DNA of 64,000 nt, taken from Puccinellia tenuiflora. Lineage: Eukaryota; Streptophyta; Magnoliopsida; Poales; Poaceae. This document shows, piece by piece, positions 22,597-33,801 of the stretch. The notes below the pieces were generated by a model, which was given only the letters and a program-made list of their open reading frames with translations, had not been told where the DNA came from and ran no database searches. The stretch lies in the NCBI GenBank assembly GCA_012064385.1, contig QRDG01001914.1, positions 930,001 to 994,000 of the forward strand, given 5' to 3'. Numbering within the stretch: position 1 is the stretch's first letter; each line of letters opens with the position of its first letter. The position numbers and the translations under genes are program-made.

Positions 22597-22988
22597 TCTG
22601 TGGCGCATGGAACAAGATGCGCCACAGAAATGGCTCACTCAATTTTTTGTGCCGGGGCCCACCCATATTTCTGTGGCGCATGGGTCCAGATGCGCCACAG
22701 AAACACATATTTTTGTGGCGCATCCTTCTCCATGCGCCACAGAAAATGTGGGGTAGGCTGCAATCCAGCCGTTGGTTGTGGGGCCCACTAGTTTTCGGTG
22801 GCGCATGGGCCCTGGTGCGCCACAGAATAACATATTTCAGTGGCGCATCTCTTAAATATGCGCCACAGAAAGGGGAGGATTTCTGTGGCGCACCGCCAAC
22901 GGTGCGCCACAGAATATATTCTGTGGCGCACGGCCATTTTGGTGCGCCACAGAATATCTATCCACCTATAGATAGTTTCCTAGTAGTG
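22597..22988. repeat. CACTA right subterminal repeats and terminus
   Basis: At least six TTCTGTGGCGCA / TGCGCCACAGAA pairs lead up to the right TIR, whose complement reads CACTACTAGGAA. Confidence 0.88.
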
Positions 22989-25271
22989 CCATTTGAGTTG
23001 CTTGATCTCCATTTGTTGGAATCAAGGTTAAGGGAAGAAAAGATTTTGTGTTGATCAAGGCTAAGTGCGGGTTGATCGACGCTCAAGTCCAAGTGAAGAT
23101 ATGCCGAAGAGTGCTTTCCCCATCTTGGTGCATGGGGGAGCGTCATGTGATTCTTCACCAAGCGAAGCGCAATCAAGAAAGGTGGTTCGTCTTGAGGAGA
23201 TGAAGATCGTCTTCATCGACCTCAAGTGGTTTAATGCGCAAGGCAAAGGTATGATCTTGATAGGGCTTTTATTTTACCGGTCTCATGATGTTTGTTGAGA
23301 TACCGGGTTATAGGATAGATAGCCGTACTATCAAGAGGGGCTCTCGAACGATTTTGTGGAGAGCTCAAACCTTTGCATCCGTGCAATCATCTTTATTGGT
23401 TCTTATTTGTCTATGATCGTGGTGTGGTCTTGGTGCTTGTCGTGCTTTTCATGACAAGGCTAAGTTCACCGAAAACGGTTTTCATATGCGTTCCCTATTG
23501 CGTTTTCGGTATTGGAGATTTTGCCGGTTCATCCGTGCAGAAGATTTATCTCTTCCATTTCTATGCAAAATCTCCATTTCTTGTTTGCCTTTTTAAAGGT
23601 TGCTTTTGTCGTCCTCTTCTCAACAAAATTGGTTTCACGCAATTTGGACTTCATTTGCAAAAGATATTTCGTTTCCGGTGTGCGAAATAGAGGTTGATCA
23701 TTTCCCCTTTGGTTTTTGTAATATATTGTTGGACCATGATGTTTCTCTGCATATTGTTGTTGTGCTCGTTGTGACGATTCCAACGAGTCCAAGATTATCA
23801 AAAAACGGAGTTCATTTGCAAAAGTTATGGGGTTCTGATTTTACTGTTTGGATCTGGCCTGGAGATGGTCCGGAGTCTCCGGTTACACCGGAGTCTCCGC
23901 CCCAAATGACCGGAGTCTCCGGTCCCCTCCTTTTCGCTGCCGAATGAGTTTGTGTGGTGCGGTACTGGGTTGGGGTCCGGAGGTACCCCGAAGATGGACC
24001 GGAGTCTCCGGCCCAAGGGACCTGGATCTCCGGCCCCAAGTTTTCTCTGCTCGTTTGCATCTTTGTGGTGCGGTACTGGATAGGGGTCCGAAACACCCCC
24101 GGAGAGTGTCCGGAGTCTCCGGACCTCTGGACCGGAATATCCGGCCCACCCCGATGACCCGAAGTGCCCGGAGCCTTGCCGGAATCTCCGGCCCACTTAG
24201 ACCGGATTCTCCGGTCTGGACAGGTTCCAACGGCTAGTTTTTGGGGGAGGCTATAAAAAGCCTCCTTCCTCCCCAAAACCTTGTTGCTGCTCTTGCTCAC
24301 TTGCTTTCCTCTCTCTTCCATTGTTGCTAACCTTGTGAGCTTGATTCCTCTCAATCCCTCCAATGATTCTTGCCCAAACTTAGGGATTCAAGAGAGGATA
24401 TCTAGATCTACAATTCCACCAATCAAAATCTCCTCTAAGTGAGGGGAACCTAGTGGATCTAGATTTGGGGTTGCTTTGTGTTCATCCTCGTTGTTCTTCC
24501 ACTCTTATTCCCTCCATAGCATTAGTTGCTTTGGTTGGAATTTGAGAGTGAAGGATTTGACCACTTAGTGTGTTCTTGCCTTTTGCATTAGTTGCATCAG
24601 GTTGCTCTCTCCACGGTGATACGTGAAGTTGAAGGTTGAGAAGCTTGTTACTCTTGGGTGCATTGTGTTCCCAAGAGCTTTGTGCCTCTTGGGTGCATTG
24701 TGTACCCTAGACGGTTGGAGGTGCCGTGAAGACTTCGGTTGTGAAGCTTCGGCACAATTTGGGAGCCCCCAATTGAGTTGTGGGTGTGTGCCCCAAGCAA
24801 GTTGTAAAAGGGCTCCGGAATCTGCCTTGAAGGATTCCGATAGTGGAAGGTGAACCAATCCCTTGGGTGCGGTTCATCGGAGAATAGGGTGAGGCCTTTG
24901 TGGCATCTTGAGTAGGCCTCTTGTGGCGAGCTCACACCCCTCCAACGAGACGTACTCCCTTAACAAGGAGGAACTCGGAATACATCCTCGTCTCCGCATG
25001 CCTCGGTTATTTCTATACCCGAGCTTTTACTTATGCAATTTACATTGTGATAGCCATCGTGCTTGAAGTTCATATCTATCACCTTGTTGCTTAAATTGCT
25101 TAGCATAAGTTGTTGGTGCACATAGGTGAGCCTAGTAATTAGGTGTTGGCTTGTTAATTTAAACACATAGTTTTATTCCGCAATTATCAAGCCTTTAATT
25201 AGAAAAAGTGTTAATCGCCTATTCACCCCCCCCCCCTCTAGGCGACATCCGGGACATAGTTTGTTCTTTCA
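22989..25271 (+). repeat. 3' LTR of the gag-only copia, right part
   Basis: Continues the LTR from CCATTTGAGTTGC after the CACTA element and ends GTTCTTTCA. The CCGGAGTCTCCGG array (about 23868-24220) and the TATA hairpin (24246-24265) are conserved relative to the 5' LTR, with scattered substitutions and small indels. Confidence 0.9.
24246..24265 (+). promoter_or_regulatory. TATA hairpin, 3' LTR copy
   Basis: GGAGGCT and AGCCTCC around ATAAAA, unchanged relative to the 5' LTR copy at 4098-4117. Confidence 0.7.
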
Positions 25272-25276
25272 GCATC

Positions 25277-26581
25277 GAGGCCGACCCGGAGAAGCTACAA
25301 GCCATTTTAACCATGCCACAGCCAACCAAACTTCGAGAGATCCAAAAACTGGCCGGACGAGTCGCGGCTCTTAGCCGCTTCATCAGCAAACTGGACGAAA
25401 ATGCGCTCCCGTTCTATCAACTGATTGAGAAATCAGATAAATTCGAGTGGACTCCAGAAGCTCAAGCAGCCTTCGTCGACCTCAAGCGTGTGCTGACAAG
25501 CCCTCCGATCCTGGTGGCACCTCAAGAGCGTGAGCCGCTGTTTCTATATGTCTCCGCCACCAATCGAGTGGTCAGCACTGTGCTCGTCGTCGAGCACATG
25601 GAGGAGGGACATCCCCACGGCATACAGAGACCCATCTACTACCTTAGCGAGGTTCTCTCTGCATCAAAACAGCGGTACCCGCACTATCAAAAGCTGGCTT
25701 ACGCCGTATTCATGTCATCCCGCAAGGTCGCACACTACTTCGCCGATCACCCGATAACTGTCGTTAGCTCGTCAGCACTCGGTGACATCCTTACCAACCC
25801 CGACGCAACCGGACGAGTCGCCAAGTGGGTCATCGAGCTGGGACCTCGAGACATCAAGTACGAGCACCCGAAAGCAATCAAGGCGCAAGTTCTTCCTGAC
25901 TTCACCACCGAGTGGATTGAAGCCCAGTTACCTAACGTTCCAGATTTGTCCAACTCTTGGACCATGTACTTCGATGGGTCGAAGAAGCATGAAGTCGCAG
26001 GCGCAGGCGTCATACTCATCTCACAAAAAGGGGACAAGCTCCGCCACGTCTTGCAGATGGACTTCTCCAAACCCTCCAACAACGAGGCAGAGTACGAAGC
26101 CTTTCTGCACGGCATGAGGATGGCCAAGGCGTGCGGCTGCACCCAACTCATGATCTATGGAGACTCGAACCTGGTGGTGCAGCAAACTATGAAGGCCTGC
26201 GACGCTATAGCAGACAACATGATCGCCTACCGCGAACTGTACAACATCATGGAAGGCAACTTTGACGGGTGCGAGTTGCACCATATTGGGTGCGAGAGCG
26301 ATGAGGAGGCAGCCATGCTCGCCAATATCGGCTCCACAAAGGCACATGTACCACCTGACGTCTTCCTTGAGAAAATCGAGCATCGATCTATCAAGACTAA
26401 GCAAAAGGTGGAGCTCCAAGCTTCGACTGCCCCAGCCGCAGTTCAGAACTCTGCACCCAGCACAAAAGACCCGCCATTCGAAGTCTTCCTCATCGAGCCG
26501 ACCTGGACACATCGATTCTTGACGTACTTGAAGAACGGCGAGCTCCCAGAAGATGTAACAGAAGCACGACGAGTCACCTGA
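25277..26581 (+). pseudogene. RT connection, degenerate RNase H and archaeal-type RNase H (outer gypsy pol, part 2)
   Basis: The frame continues directly from 2726. It encodes the RT thumb (KLREIQKLAGRVAALSRFI), then a first RNase H that has lost its catalytic pattern (LFLYVSATNRVVS in place of a DAS motif). A second, archaeal-type RNase H follows with FDGSKKHEVAGAG, NNEAEYEAF and YGDSNLV carrying the acidic residues. Double RNase H is a hallmark of the Tat/Ogre lineage. A TGA at 26579-26581 stops the frame before integrase. Confidence 0.9.
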
Positions 26582-27590
26582 CGCGCTAAGGCATACACCA
26601 TCATCAACGGTGAGTTATACAAGCACAGCATATTGGGGATCCTCCAGAGGTGTATAGCACACGAGGACGGCAAGGCCATCCTCCAAGACATACATGCAGG
26701 GACCTGCGGACATTATGCAAGCAGTCGAGCTCTCATCGCCAAAGCCTTTCGAGCAGGATTCTACTGGCCTACGGCACTCAGGGACGCAGAAGACATCGTC
26801 AGGAAGTGCATTGGCTGTCAGAAATTTGCAACCAAGCCACATGCACCCGCGCCAGAACTAAAGACCATCCCGTTGGCGTGGCCTTTTGCCCAATGGGGAC
26901 TCGACATGGTTGGGCCACTCAAGAAATCCTCTCGCGGCGGACACACTCACCTCCTGGTGGCAGTCGACAATTACAAAGTGGATTGAAGCAGTCCCCATCA
27001 CAAGCTCGACCGTCTCGACAACGGTCAATTTTATCAAGTCAATCATATACCGCTTCGGGCTCCCTCATAGCATCATAACTGATAACGGTACAAACTTCAC
27101 GGCGGAGGAGTTCCGTGACTTCTGCAGGGACCAAGGCGTGAAGCTCAACTATGCATCGGTGGTGCACCCACAATCAAACGGCCAGGCGGAGAAGGCGAAC
27201 GGGCTCGTGTGCAGCGAGATCAAGAAACGGCTCTTGGTACCGCTCAAGCGGGCAGCAGGCGCGTGGGTCGAAGAACTGCCATCAGTCCTATGGAGCCTTC
27301 GTACAACTCCAAACAGGTCAACTCAGTAGCCACCGTTCTTCATGGTGTACGGTGCAGAAACAGTCCTGCCGTTCGTTCTTCGATTCGATGCACCCAGAGT
27401 CACTGCATATGAAGAGGACGAGGCAGATGAGGCACTCGAAGACGGCGTCGACACACTGGACGAGGCCCGCGACATCGCCCTCGCCCGTACAACTGTCTAT
27501 CAGCAGAGCCTTCGCAACTATCATAGCCGTCGACTGTGTACCCGGTCGTATCACAAACAAGTTAATCAGAAAAAAACAAATTTAGCCGCA
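26582..27590 (+). pseudogene. Integrase (outer gypsy pol, part 3), frameshifted and truncated
   Basis: Past the nonsense codon the frame encodes the zinc-binding HHCC region (H-x-H then CIGCQKF) and the start of the catalytic core (WGLDMVGPL). A small deletion near 26972 shifts the frame, which resumes with WIEAVPI, the ITDNGTNF block and HPQSNGQAEKAN. A TAG at 27327 interrupts it again before the MVYGAE block. The homology fades after RNYHSRR near 27530, so the C-terminal domain is lost. Integrase would insert the cDNA into the host chromosome; this copy is dead. Confidence 0.88.
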
Positions 27591-27749
27591 CCCGAAGGCT
27601 CGGGGGTTGCGTCGTATCACAAATTCAAGAATATCCGAACGCTGGGGGGCTCGCCTCCGCACAAACAAAGAAATCTCCTTCATAAATACATACTGCAGCA
27701 AAAATATCTGTACATTAGACATTTAAGATTATAAAAACTAGATTCTAGC
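27591..27749. other. Spacer between pol and the antisense region
   Basis: Contains CTCGGGGGTTGC and CTGGGGGGCTCGCC, polypurine-like phrases common in Tat-type elements. No ORF. Confidence 0.4.
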
Positions 27750-29184
27750 TTATTCTGATGTTTCTTCCTTTGGCAACACCCAATTCTTCTCTTCCTTCAA
27801 AACCTTGTGAACTATAACAAGCGCGTCCACACGAGTCGCTTCATAGTGCTCCAGCATGGGCACAGGGCCGCCACCAGGCACAGGCGGTGGTCCGGCGGCA
27901 ATCTTTTGAAAGTCGAACTTCGGGTAATGAGACCGAATGAAGCCGAGCGCAATGTTGGCTTCGCCAATTAGTTGCTCCCGAAAAAAAAATTTGATGGCTT
28001 TGCCTTGGCGAAATTTCTTCAATAGTGCGGCCAGACCTTGTGGTTGCTCGTTCATAGGAAACATGGCCTCGTGCACTCGAGACAAAGCCAACCTGCAGGT
28101 CTCCATATAAATTGCGGTGTGCCACGCACGGTCCAGGAGCTTCGCCAGCACGCGACCCCCCTCGCCCTATCTGAACAGAATGGGTGGGTCGAGTAATGCG
28201 AGTCACTGGCATAGGCGTCCAGTCGATCACGAAGGCGCACCGCTTCAGCCGGCTCGTTCAAGAAAACACCTGCGCACAGCGCAAAATAAAAAACTCAAGC
28301 CATCAAGAAACAGAAAAACTCACCGACTGACTCGAGAGAACTTACACTCCAGTTGCATATTCACTTTATCTAGCTCAGCAAGCAAAAAGGTCTCCCGCTC
28401 AGTGGCTGGAGATGGTTTCGACTTCAGCGCGACCAATTCGTCCTGCACGGCCTCCAGCTTCACGATTCGAGTCTTCATCCAGGATATGATTTTCTCATCG
28501 TTTTTGCTGCGAGTGGCAGGCCGATCGAGGCTGCGCACCCCCTGAAGGAGATGCGTCAAATATATGCTAGTAGGGGTGTAAACGGATAGCATAATTTCCG
28601 CACCGAATCCTATTTCGAAACCGTTTTGAGAAATTCATATCCGGTTTGAAGCAATCCGGCGGATAAGGATATCCGATTCCGAAATTGACACCGGATACGG
28701 TATAGGATATGGTATGAAAAATAGCCCCAAATATGGAATATCCGAATTATAAATAGGATTATCCAATGATTTTAATCCGAATAATCCGATTTTGTACCGA
28801 AATGTCTAACCTCATAGAACATAATTAGTTGTTACTAAGTTGTAAAGTTCGTCCGTTAAATAAAAACTCACTTACATAGTGATTGTTACGAGTATGGAGT
28901 ACAACCTTGTTAAGCTAATAGCATATTAAACTATTATTTTTGGTTGTATGGTTCGTTGATGTACTTATGCGTGTATATATCCGATTAATTATTTTCCGCC
29001 CCGAATCCGCTCCGTTTCCGCCCCCGGATCCGTGATATTATATATCCGACTCCGAATCCGCAACCGGTCATTATCCGCTCCGCTCCGAATCCGATGAAAA
29101 AAATGTGGTATAGGATATGGTAAAGGAAAAATCCGATCCGATCCGATCCGTTTACATCCCTATATGCTAGCCGTCTCAGGCTGT
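27750..29184 (-). pseudogene. Antisense spliced reading region 2 of the outer gypsy
   Basis: On the minus strand an acceptor (TTTTGGACAG) near 29185 opens an exon that runs through 29171, skips the hAT MITE (28571-29162), and continues to a GTAAGT donor at 28345. It encodes a heptad-rich coiled coil (EKIISWMKTRIVKLE). After an intron (28270-28345) the next exon starts VFLNEPAEAVRLRDRLDAY, needs one frameshift near 28150, then reads LAKLLDRAWHTAIYMETCR and AMFPMNEQPQGLAALLKKF and ends at 27750. The block resembles grass proteins labelled putative gypsy-type transposon. Its role in the element is unknown; similar antisense genes are known from the maize element Grande. Confidence 0.6.
28571..29162. 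mobile_element. hAT-type MITE
   Basis: The 592-bp element has inverted ends TAGGGGTGTAAACGGAT and ATCCGTTTACATCCCTA and the 8-bp TSD TATGCTAG (28563-28570, 29163-29170). There is no coding capacity. The ends are rich in ATCCGAT/ATCCGGAT phrases that recur in both orientations. It interrupts an exon of antisense region 2. Confidence 0.92.
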
Positions 29185-29371
29185 CCAAAAGCAAAGGGCA
29201 AAAAACATGAGATGCCTCCCAACACAAGTATATTACAGCAATAGACTCACTCAACCCCGCCAAAACAGTAGAAAAGGAGCATATTGCAAAAAGGTAGCCT
29301 TATATTAATCGCCGAGCAGCACGAGTTCATTACAAACACAAAAGCAAAAGAGCGACGTCAAGTGCTACATC
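29185..29371 (-). other. Intron or spacer between the two antisense reading regions
   Basis: On the minus strand it runs from the TAG that closes antisense region 1 (29372-29374) to the pyrimidine-rich acceptor opening region 2. No ORF. Confidence 0.4.
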
Positions 29372-29501
29372 CTACGACGTCGACTCTGACTTGGCCCTGG
29401 CCGAACGCGCGGCAACTTCAGCAGCACGCCGCTCCACCGTGGTTACCAGCTTCTCCGCTAGCCGCGCCGCTTCAACTTTCACCGGTCCCAGCGAAGCCGT
29501 T
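29372..29501 (-). pseudogene. Antisense gene 1 of the outer gypsy, last exon (3' part)
   Basis: The minus-strand frame coming from 57865 resumes at 29501 across the gypsy insertion and encodes an Ala/Arg/Glu-rich helix (EAARLAEKLVTTVERR, then AARSARAKSESTS) up to TAG 29372-29374. Continuity of the frame on both sides supports a single exon split by the 29502-57859 element. Confidence 0.7.
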
Positions 29502-29730
29502 TGTTACGACCTTACTAGTGATTCATATTACAAAACCACAAGTTCAGAGGTACAATCTGGATTTAGGGAGGTAGCTACAAGAGTTCAACAAGATTCATCT
29601 ATTCCGTTCCCCTCATCAGGAAGAAGACGCCTCCCTAAGTAGTGTAGCGATGCCGTCCTCGCCAGTGTCTCAGGCCTTCTCTGGTCCGGGCTTGGGCTTG
29701 TTGTCATGGGCCACCGCCTGGGCCATGACA
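29502..29730 (-). repeat. 3' LTR of the minus-strand gypsy
   Basis: 229 bp, differing from 57631-57859 at only a handful of positions. It ends at the purine-rich complement TGCCCCTCTCCTTGAG (29731 on), the polypurine tract on the coding strand. No clear TATA box was seen in this short LTR. Confidence 0.9.
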
Positions 29731-32700
29731 TGCCCCTCTCCTTGAGAGCTGGCTTGACCCCAAGCCAGTGCTGTCGGGAAGAACATCTTCAGAGCAGCGG
29801 CATCCTCCCAGGTGCTCGTCGGTGGTGTTGCGTCGTCCCAGGCCACGTGCAGTTGCTCCACCGCCACGCCCCCACGCTGAATGGTGCAATTGGCCAACAC
29901 CGCCAGAGGCTGCATGATCACCACAGGATCAAGGAGGAAAGCAGCATGATCATCACTGACCTGATGCGCCGGAGGCAGATGCCGTTTGAGTTGTGACACA
30001 TGAACGACGTCGTGGATGCTTCAGAGCAGCGGCATCCTCCCAGGTGCTCGTTGGTGGTGTTGCGTCGTCCTAGGCCACGTGCAGTTGCTCCACCGCCACG
30101 CCCCCACGCTGAATGGTGCAATTGGCCAACACCGCCAGAGGCTGCATGATCACCACAAGATCAAGGAGGAAAGCAGCATGATCATCACTGACCTGATGCG
30201 CCGGAGGCAGATGCCGTTTGAGTTGTGACACATGAACCACATCGTGAATGCGGCTGCCAGGTGGTAGTGCGAGCTTGTACGCCACAGCACCCACACGTTG
30301 AGTGATCTTGTATGGCCCGTAGAACTTGAACGCCAATTTCTGAGTGCTGCGGTGCGCAATAGAGGTCTAGATGTAAGGCTGCACCTTGAGGTATACCTGA
30401 TCACCAACATCGAAGACACGCTCGACCCGATGTTTGTCAGCTTGCTGCGCATCCTGGCTTGTGCACGAAGCAGTTGTTGTTGAAGCAGGGACATGGTGAC
30501 CGCACGTTCCTGGAGCAGAGTGTCCAGCTCTGAAGAGGACACTTGTGTCTCATCAGGGATGCCAAAATGCCTGGGCACATGTCCATAGAGCGTCTCGAAC
30601 GGGGAACGCTGAATAGCAGAATGGTATGACGTGTTATACCAATACTCTGCCAGAGGAAGCCATTTTGACCACTGGGTAGGCTTGGCGTGTACCGAGCAAC
30701 GAAGGAACCCTTCCAGACATTGATTCAGACGCTCGGTCTGACCATCAGTTTGGGGATGGTATGCAGAACTCATCATTAGCTGGGTGTCTGTCAATTTGAA
30801 CAACTCTTGCCACAGGTTGCTAGTGAAGACTTTATCTCGATCTGATATGATGCACTTAGGCAGACCGTGCAGTTTATAAATGCCATCAAGAAAGGTTTGA
30901 GCAACTTGTGCAGCCGTAAAGGGGTGCTTCAGAGTTAGAAAATGGGCATACTTGGTCAGCTTATCAACTACTACCAGAATCACATTGAATCCATGAGATT
31001 TGGGAAGCCCTTCCACAAAATCTAGACTCACCGTATGCCATGAAAACGGAGGGATGGGTAGAGGCTGCAGAAGTCCTGGCAATTTGGTGTGTTCTACCTT
31101 AGCTTGTTGACAGATGGAACACGAACTGACATAAGCTTGCACTGTTTGCTTCATTTTAGGTCAGGCAAACATTCTTTTCACCCTTTGGTATGTGGCCAAC
31201 ACACCGGAATGGCCTCCAATGCCACTGGAGTGTAGGGACTGAATGATATGGTTGTGTGCTGTAGTATTATTTCCTACCCAAATGCGACCCTAAAAACGAA
31301 TGACACCCTGGTCCAGTGAGTACCCTTTTGCATTTGAGGGAGAGAGACTCAATTCTGTCAGCAAGGTTTGGGCTGCTGGATCATCTGCATATCCGTCTGT
31401 CAGGACTTGTAACCATGTAGGTTCTGCTGCGGATATTGCCAGGATGGAGTTGCTATGATCACGTCGGGACAGAGCATCTGCAGCCAAATTGGTAATGCCC
31501 TTTTTGTACTGGATCTTATAGTTGAGTCCTAGTAGTTTGAAAAAAGCCTTGTGTTGTATGCCTGTCATCAAACGCTGCTCAGTGAGATGGAGCACACTTT
31601 TCTGATCAGTGTGAATGGTAAACTCCTGACACTGCAGATATGGACGCCATTTTCGACGGCAAGCAGGATAGCCAAGCACACCTTCTCATATGTCGAGAGC
31701 ATCTATTTCTTGGATGCTCTTTCTGCATAAGGACCGCTCCGATCCCTGTCTGGCAGGCGTCAGTTTCTAGCACAAATGGATGGGAGAAGTCAGGCACAGC
31801 CAAAACTGGGGCCTGAGTGAGAGCATGTTTGAGAGCTCGAAAGGCCTCATCGGCAGCCGGTGTCCATTGAAACTGTATGCCTTTTTTTAACATATCTGTC
31901 AAGACTCGACTAATGATCCCATAATTCTTGATAAATTTGCGGTAATAGCCTATCATCCCCAAGATGCCTCTCAACTCCTTCAGGTTCTTTGGAACAGGCC
32001 AGCTTTGCACTGCCAACACCTTTGCGGGGTCAGTGGCGACACCCTCTCCACTGATAATGTGCCCAAGGTATTCCAATTGTGGTTTGGCAAATAAGCATTT
32101 GGACTTCTTAATCATCAGCTTGTTCTCTTTTAGAATAGTCAGCACTTGTCGAAGAAGCTCCAGGTGTGACTCCAGAGTGAAAGTGTATATAAGGATGTCG
32201 TCCATGAAAACAAGGACACGGCGCAGTAATTTGTCAAAGAGCAGATTCATAGCACTCTGAAAGGTGGCTGGTGCGCCAGTTAAGCCAAAAGGCATGACCA
32301 TGAACTCGTATAACCCTTGGTGTGTGCGAAATGCAGTTTTATGTTCTTCTCCCTCGGCCATACGGATCTGGTGATACCCAGAACTCAAATCCAATTTACT
32401 GAACCATCTGGCTCCGGCCAGTTCATCAAGAAGCTCATCAACAATGGGTAGAGGATGTTTATTTTTGATAGTGATGTTGTTGAGCTGGCGATAATCCACA
32501 CAAAATCTCCATGTGCCATCCTTCTTACGTACCAGGAGCACGGGTGAAGCAAATGGACTAGAACTACGCCTGATAGTACCATGCTTCAGCATTGCTTGCA
32601 CTTGTCTTTCAATTTCTGTTTTCTGGTGAGGTGTGTATCTGTATGGCCGAACATTGACTGGTTGTGCACCTTGCATCAGTGGCAATCAGTGGCACTTGGT

Positions 32701-33257
32701 GATCACAAGCACGCCGAGGTGGTAGGTCAATTGGATCTCCAAACAGAGCTTCGAATTCATCCAAAATCTGTTGAACCGGCACTGGCAGCGTAGTAACTTC
32801 ATCACTTGATGTTAAGGAATTTAGTTCCTGCTCCTGGTGGATGGGTTGCACCTGCACACACTCCACAATAGCCCCCCGGCGAAGGAGACCGTTGAGTTTA
32901 GCTGCTGATACTGGTCGACAGTCACTCGTGCTGTCAGAAATACCCTTCAACTGAACCCTTTTGTTGTTGTGTGTAAACTTCATCCAACGTTTCTTCCAGC
33001 CAGTCAGCACCTAGAATCATATCGTAACAGGGCAAGAGAAGTACTTGGAAATCCTGCACAAAGGAGTGGCCCTGGCATAACCAAGGAACTTGAGACAACA
33101 TTTTTGCACTGACCAAGGGAGCTCCATTCGCTGCCACAAAACGAGTTGGTGGAGAATCCACCAAGGACGTGCAAGCTTCTCTGCCAAATCTGTACTCACA
33201 AATGATGCATTTGCTCCTGAATTGACAAGGATCAACACATGTTGTTTATCAATCATG
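29731..33257 (-). pseudogene. Gypsy pol (protease-RT-RNase H-integrase-chromodomain), frameshifted
   Basis: From right to left: an aspartic protease with LVNSGANASFVS (the DSG motif reads NSG), then RT with RKKDGTWRFCVDYR, KLDLSSGYHQIRM, MPFGLTGAPATFQ and VFMDDILIY, RNase H with ETDACQTGIGAVL and the tail LAADALSRR, integrase with CSICQQAK, SLDFVEGLP, ISDRDKVF and HPQTDGQTERLN, then a GPYKI motif and a chromodomain-like end (VAWDDATPPTSTWED). Frame changes and stops occur near 32930, 32650, 31650, 31290, 31155 and 30340. A 232-bp tandem duplication affects the 3' end. Pol would copy and integrate the element; this copy cannot. Confidence 0.88.
29787..30250 (-). repeat. 232-bp tandem duplication in the gypsy pol 3' end
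   Basis: 29787-30018 and 30019-30250 are almost identical. They cover the chromodomain-like C-terminus, so that coding block occurs twice in a row. Confidence 0.9.
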
Positions 33258-33415
33258 CCATGTGAAAGGACATTGTCCGATAATCTTGTTTTGACGTTTG
33301 ATTACAACACTTGGAAGTATTTAACATACTCTCTAGTATCAACAGGAAATATGCAAAAAGGAAGAAATGCCGTATTGTCAGAAATGCAACAGGAAAGAAA
33401 GGGCGTTCAGCAGGC

Positions 33416-33745
33416 TGGCCGGCCCCCAGACCGGCCTAGGCCGAGCTCCAGGCCGGAGCAATCTGGTGGGGGTCCGGCCCCCAGACCGGCCTAGGCCGGA
33501 GTCCTGGCCGGGCTCATCTGGTGGGGGTCCGGCCCCCAGACCGGCCTTGGCCGGGCTCCAGGCCGGCGGCGTCTGGTGGGGGTCCGGCCCCCAGGCCGGC
33601 CTTGGCCGGGCTCCAGGCCGGCGGCGTCTGGTGGGGGTCCGGCCCCCAGGCCGGCCCAGGCCGGGCTCCAGGCCGGCGGCCCTGCTTGTTCCAGTTTGAT
33701 GATTGTGGGCCGGCCCCCTGGTCGGCCTGGGCCGACCTCCAGACC
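33416..33745 (+). repeat. GC-rich GGCCGG tandem repeats in the LTR
   Basis: Units of about 55 bp combine TCTGGTGGGGGTCCGGCCCC, an AGGCCGGCCTTGGCC core and a CTCCAGGCCGG end. About five copies run in tandem, about 40 bp upstream of the TATA hairpin. The long frames that cross it on both strands are composition artefacts. Confidence 0.88.
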
Positions 33746-33778
33746 GGGCACCGTTTATGTCCAAATGGCTACATTTCG

Positions 33779-33801
33779 GGAGGGGGTACTTATACCCCTC
33801 C
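33779..33801 (+). promoter_or_regulatory. TATA-like box in an inverted repeat (5' LTR, pol-intact copia)
   Basis: GGAGGGGGTA (33779-33788) and TACCCCTCC (33793-33801) pair with one bulged G, around CTTATA. The 3' LTR copy near 55417-55439 is unchanged. Confidence 0.55.

Larger units (their letters stand above)
10894..22988 (-). mobile_element. CACTA (En/Spm) DNA transposon, non-autonomous
   Basis: CACTACTAGGGA at 10894 and TTCCTAGTAGTG ending at 22988 are inverted terminal repeats with the CACTA signature. Dense TGTGGCGCA-...-TGCGCCACAG subterminal repeats follow at both ends. The expected 3-bp TSD is imperfect: AAA on the left, CCA on the right; CCA is what the intact 5' LTR has at that point, so the left copy has probably mutated. 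The only gene seen is a minus-strand Ulp1-like spliced ORF (11502-19335). No TnpD-type transposase was found. A small LTR element (13550-17408) sits inside. Confidence 0.88.
2727..25271 (+). mobile_element. Non-autonomous Sirevirus-like Ty1/copia element, gag only
   Basis: TGAAAGTGCATGG at 2727 and ...GTTCTTTCA at 25271 bound the element, with TSD GCATC on both sides (2722-2726, 25272-25276). The 5' LTR is 2727-5129. The 3' LTR is split by a CACTA transposon into 10798-10893 and 22989-25271. An initiator-Met-type PBS and a coiled-coil, CCHC-zinc-knuckle gag follow the 5' LTR. Protease, integrase, RT and RNase H are missing, and 3.3 kb of AT-rich non-coding DNA fill the space before the polypurine tract. 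It must have been mobilised in trans by an autonomous relative. Confidence 0.9.
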
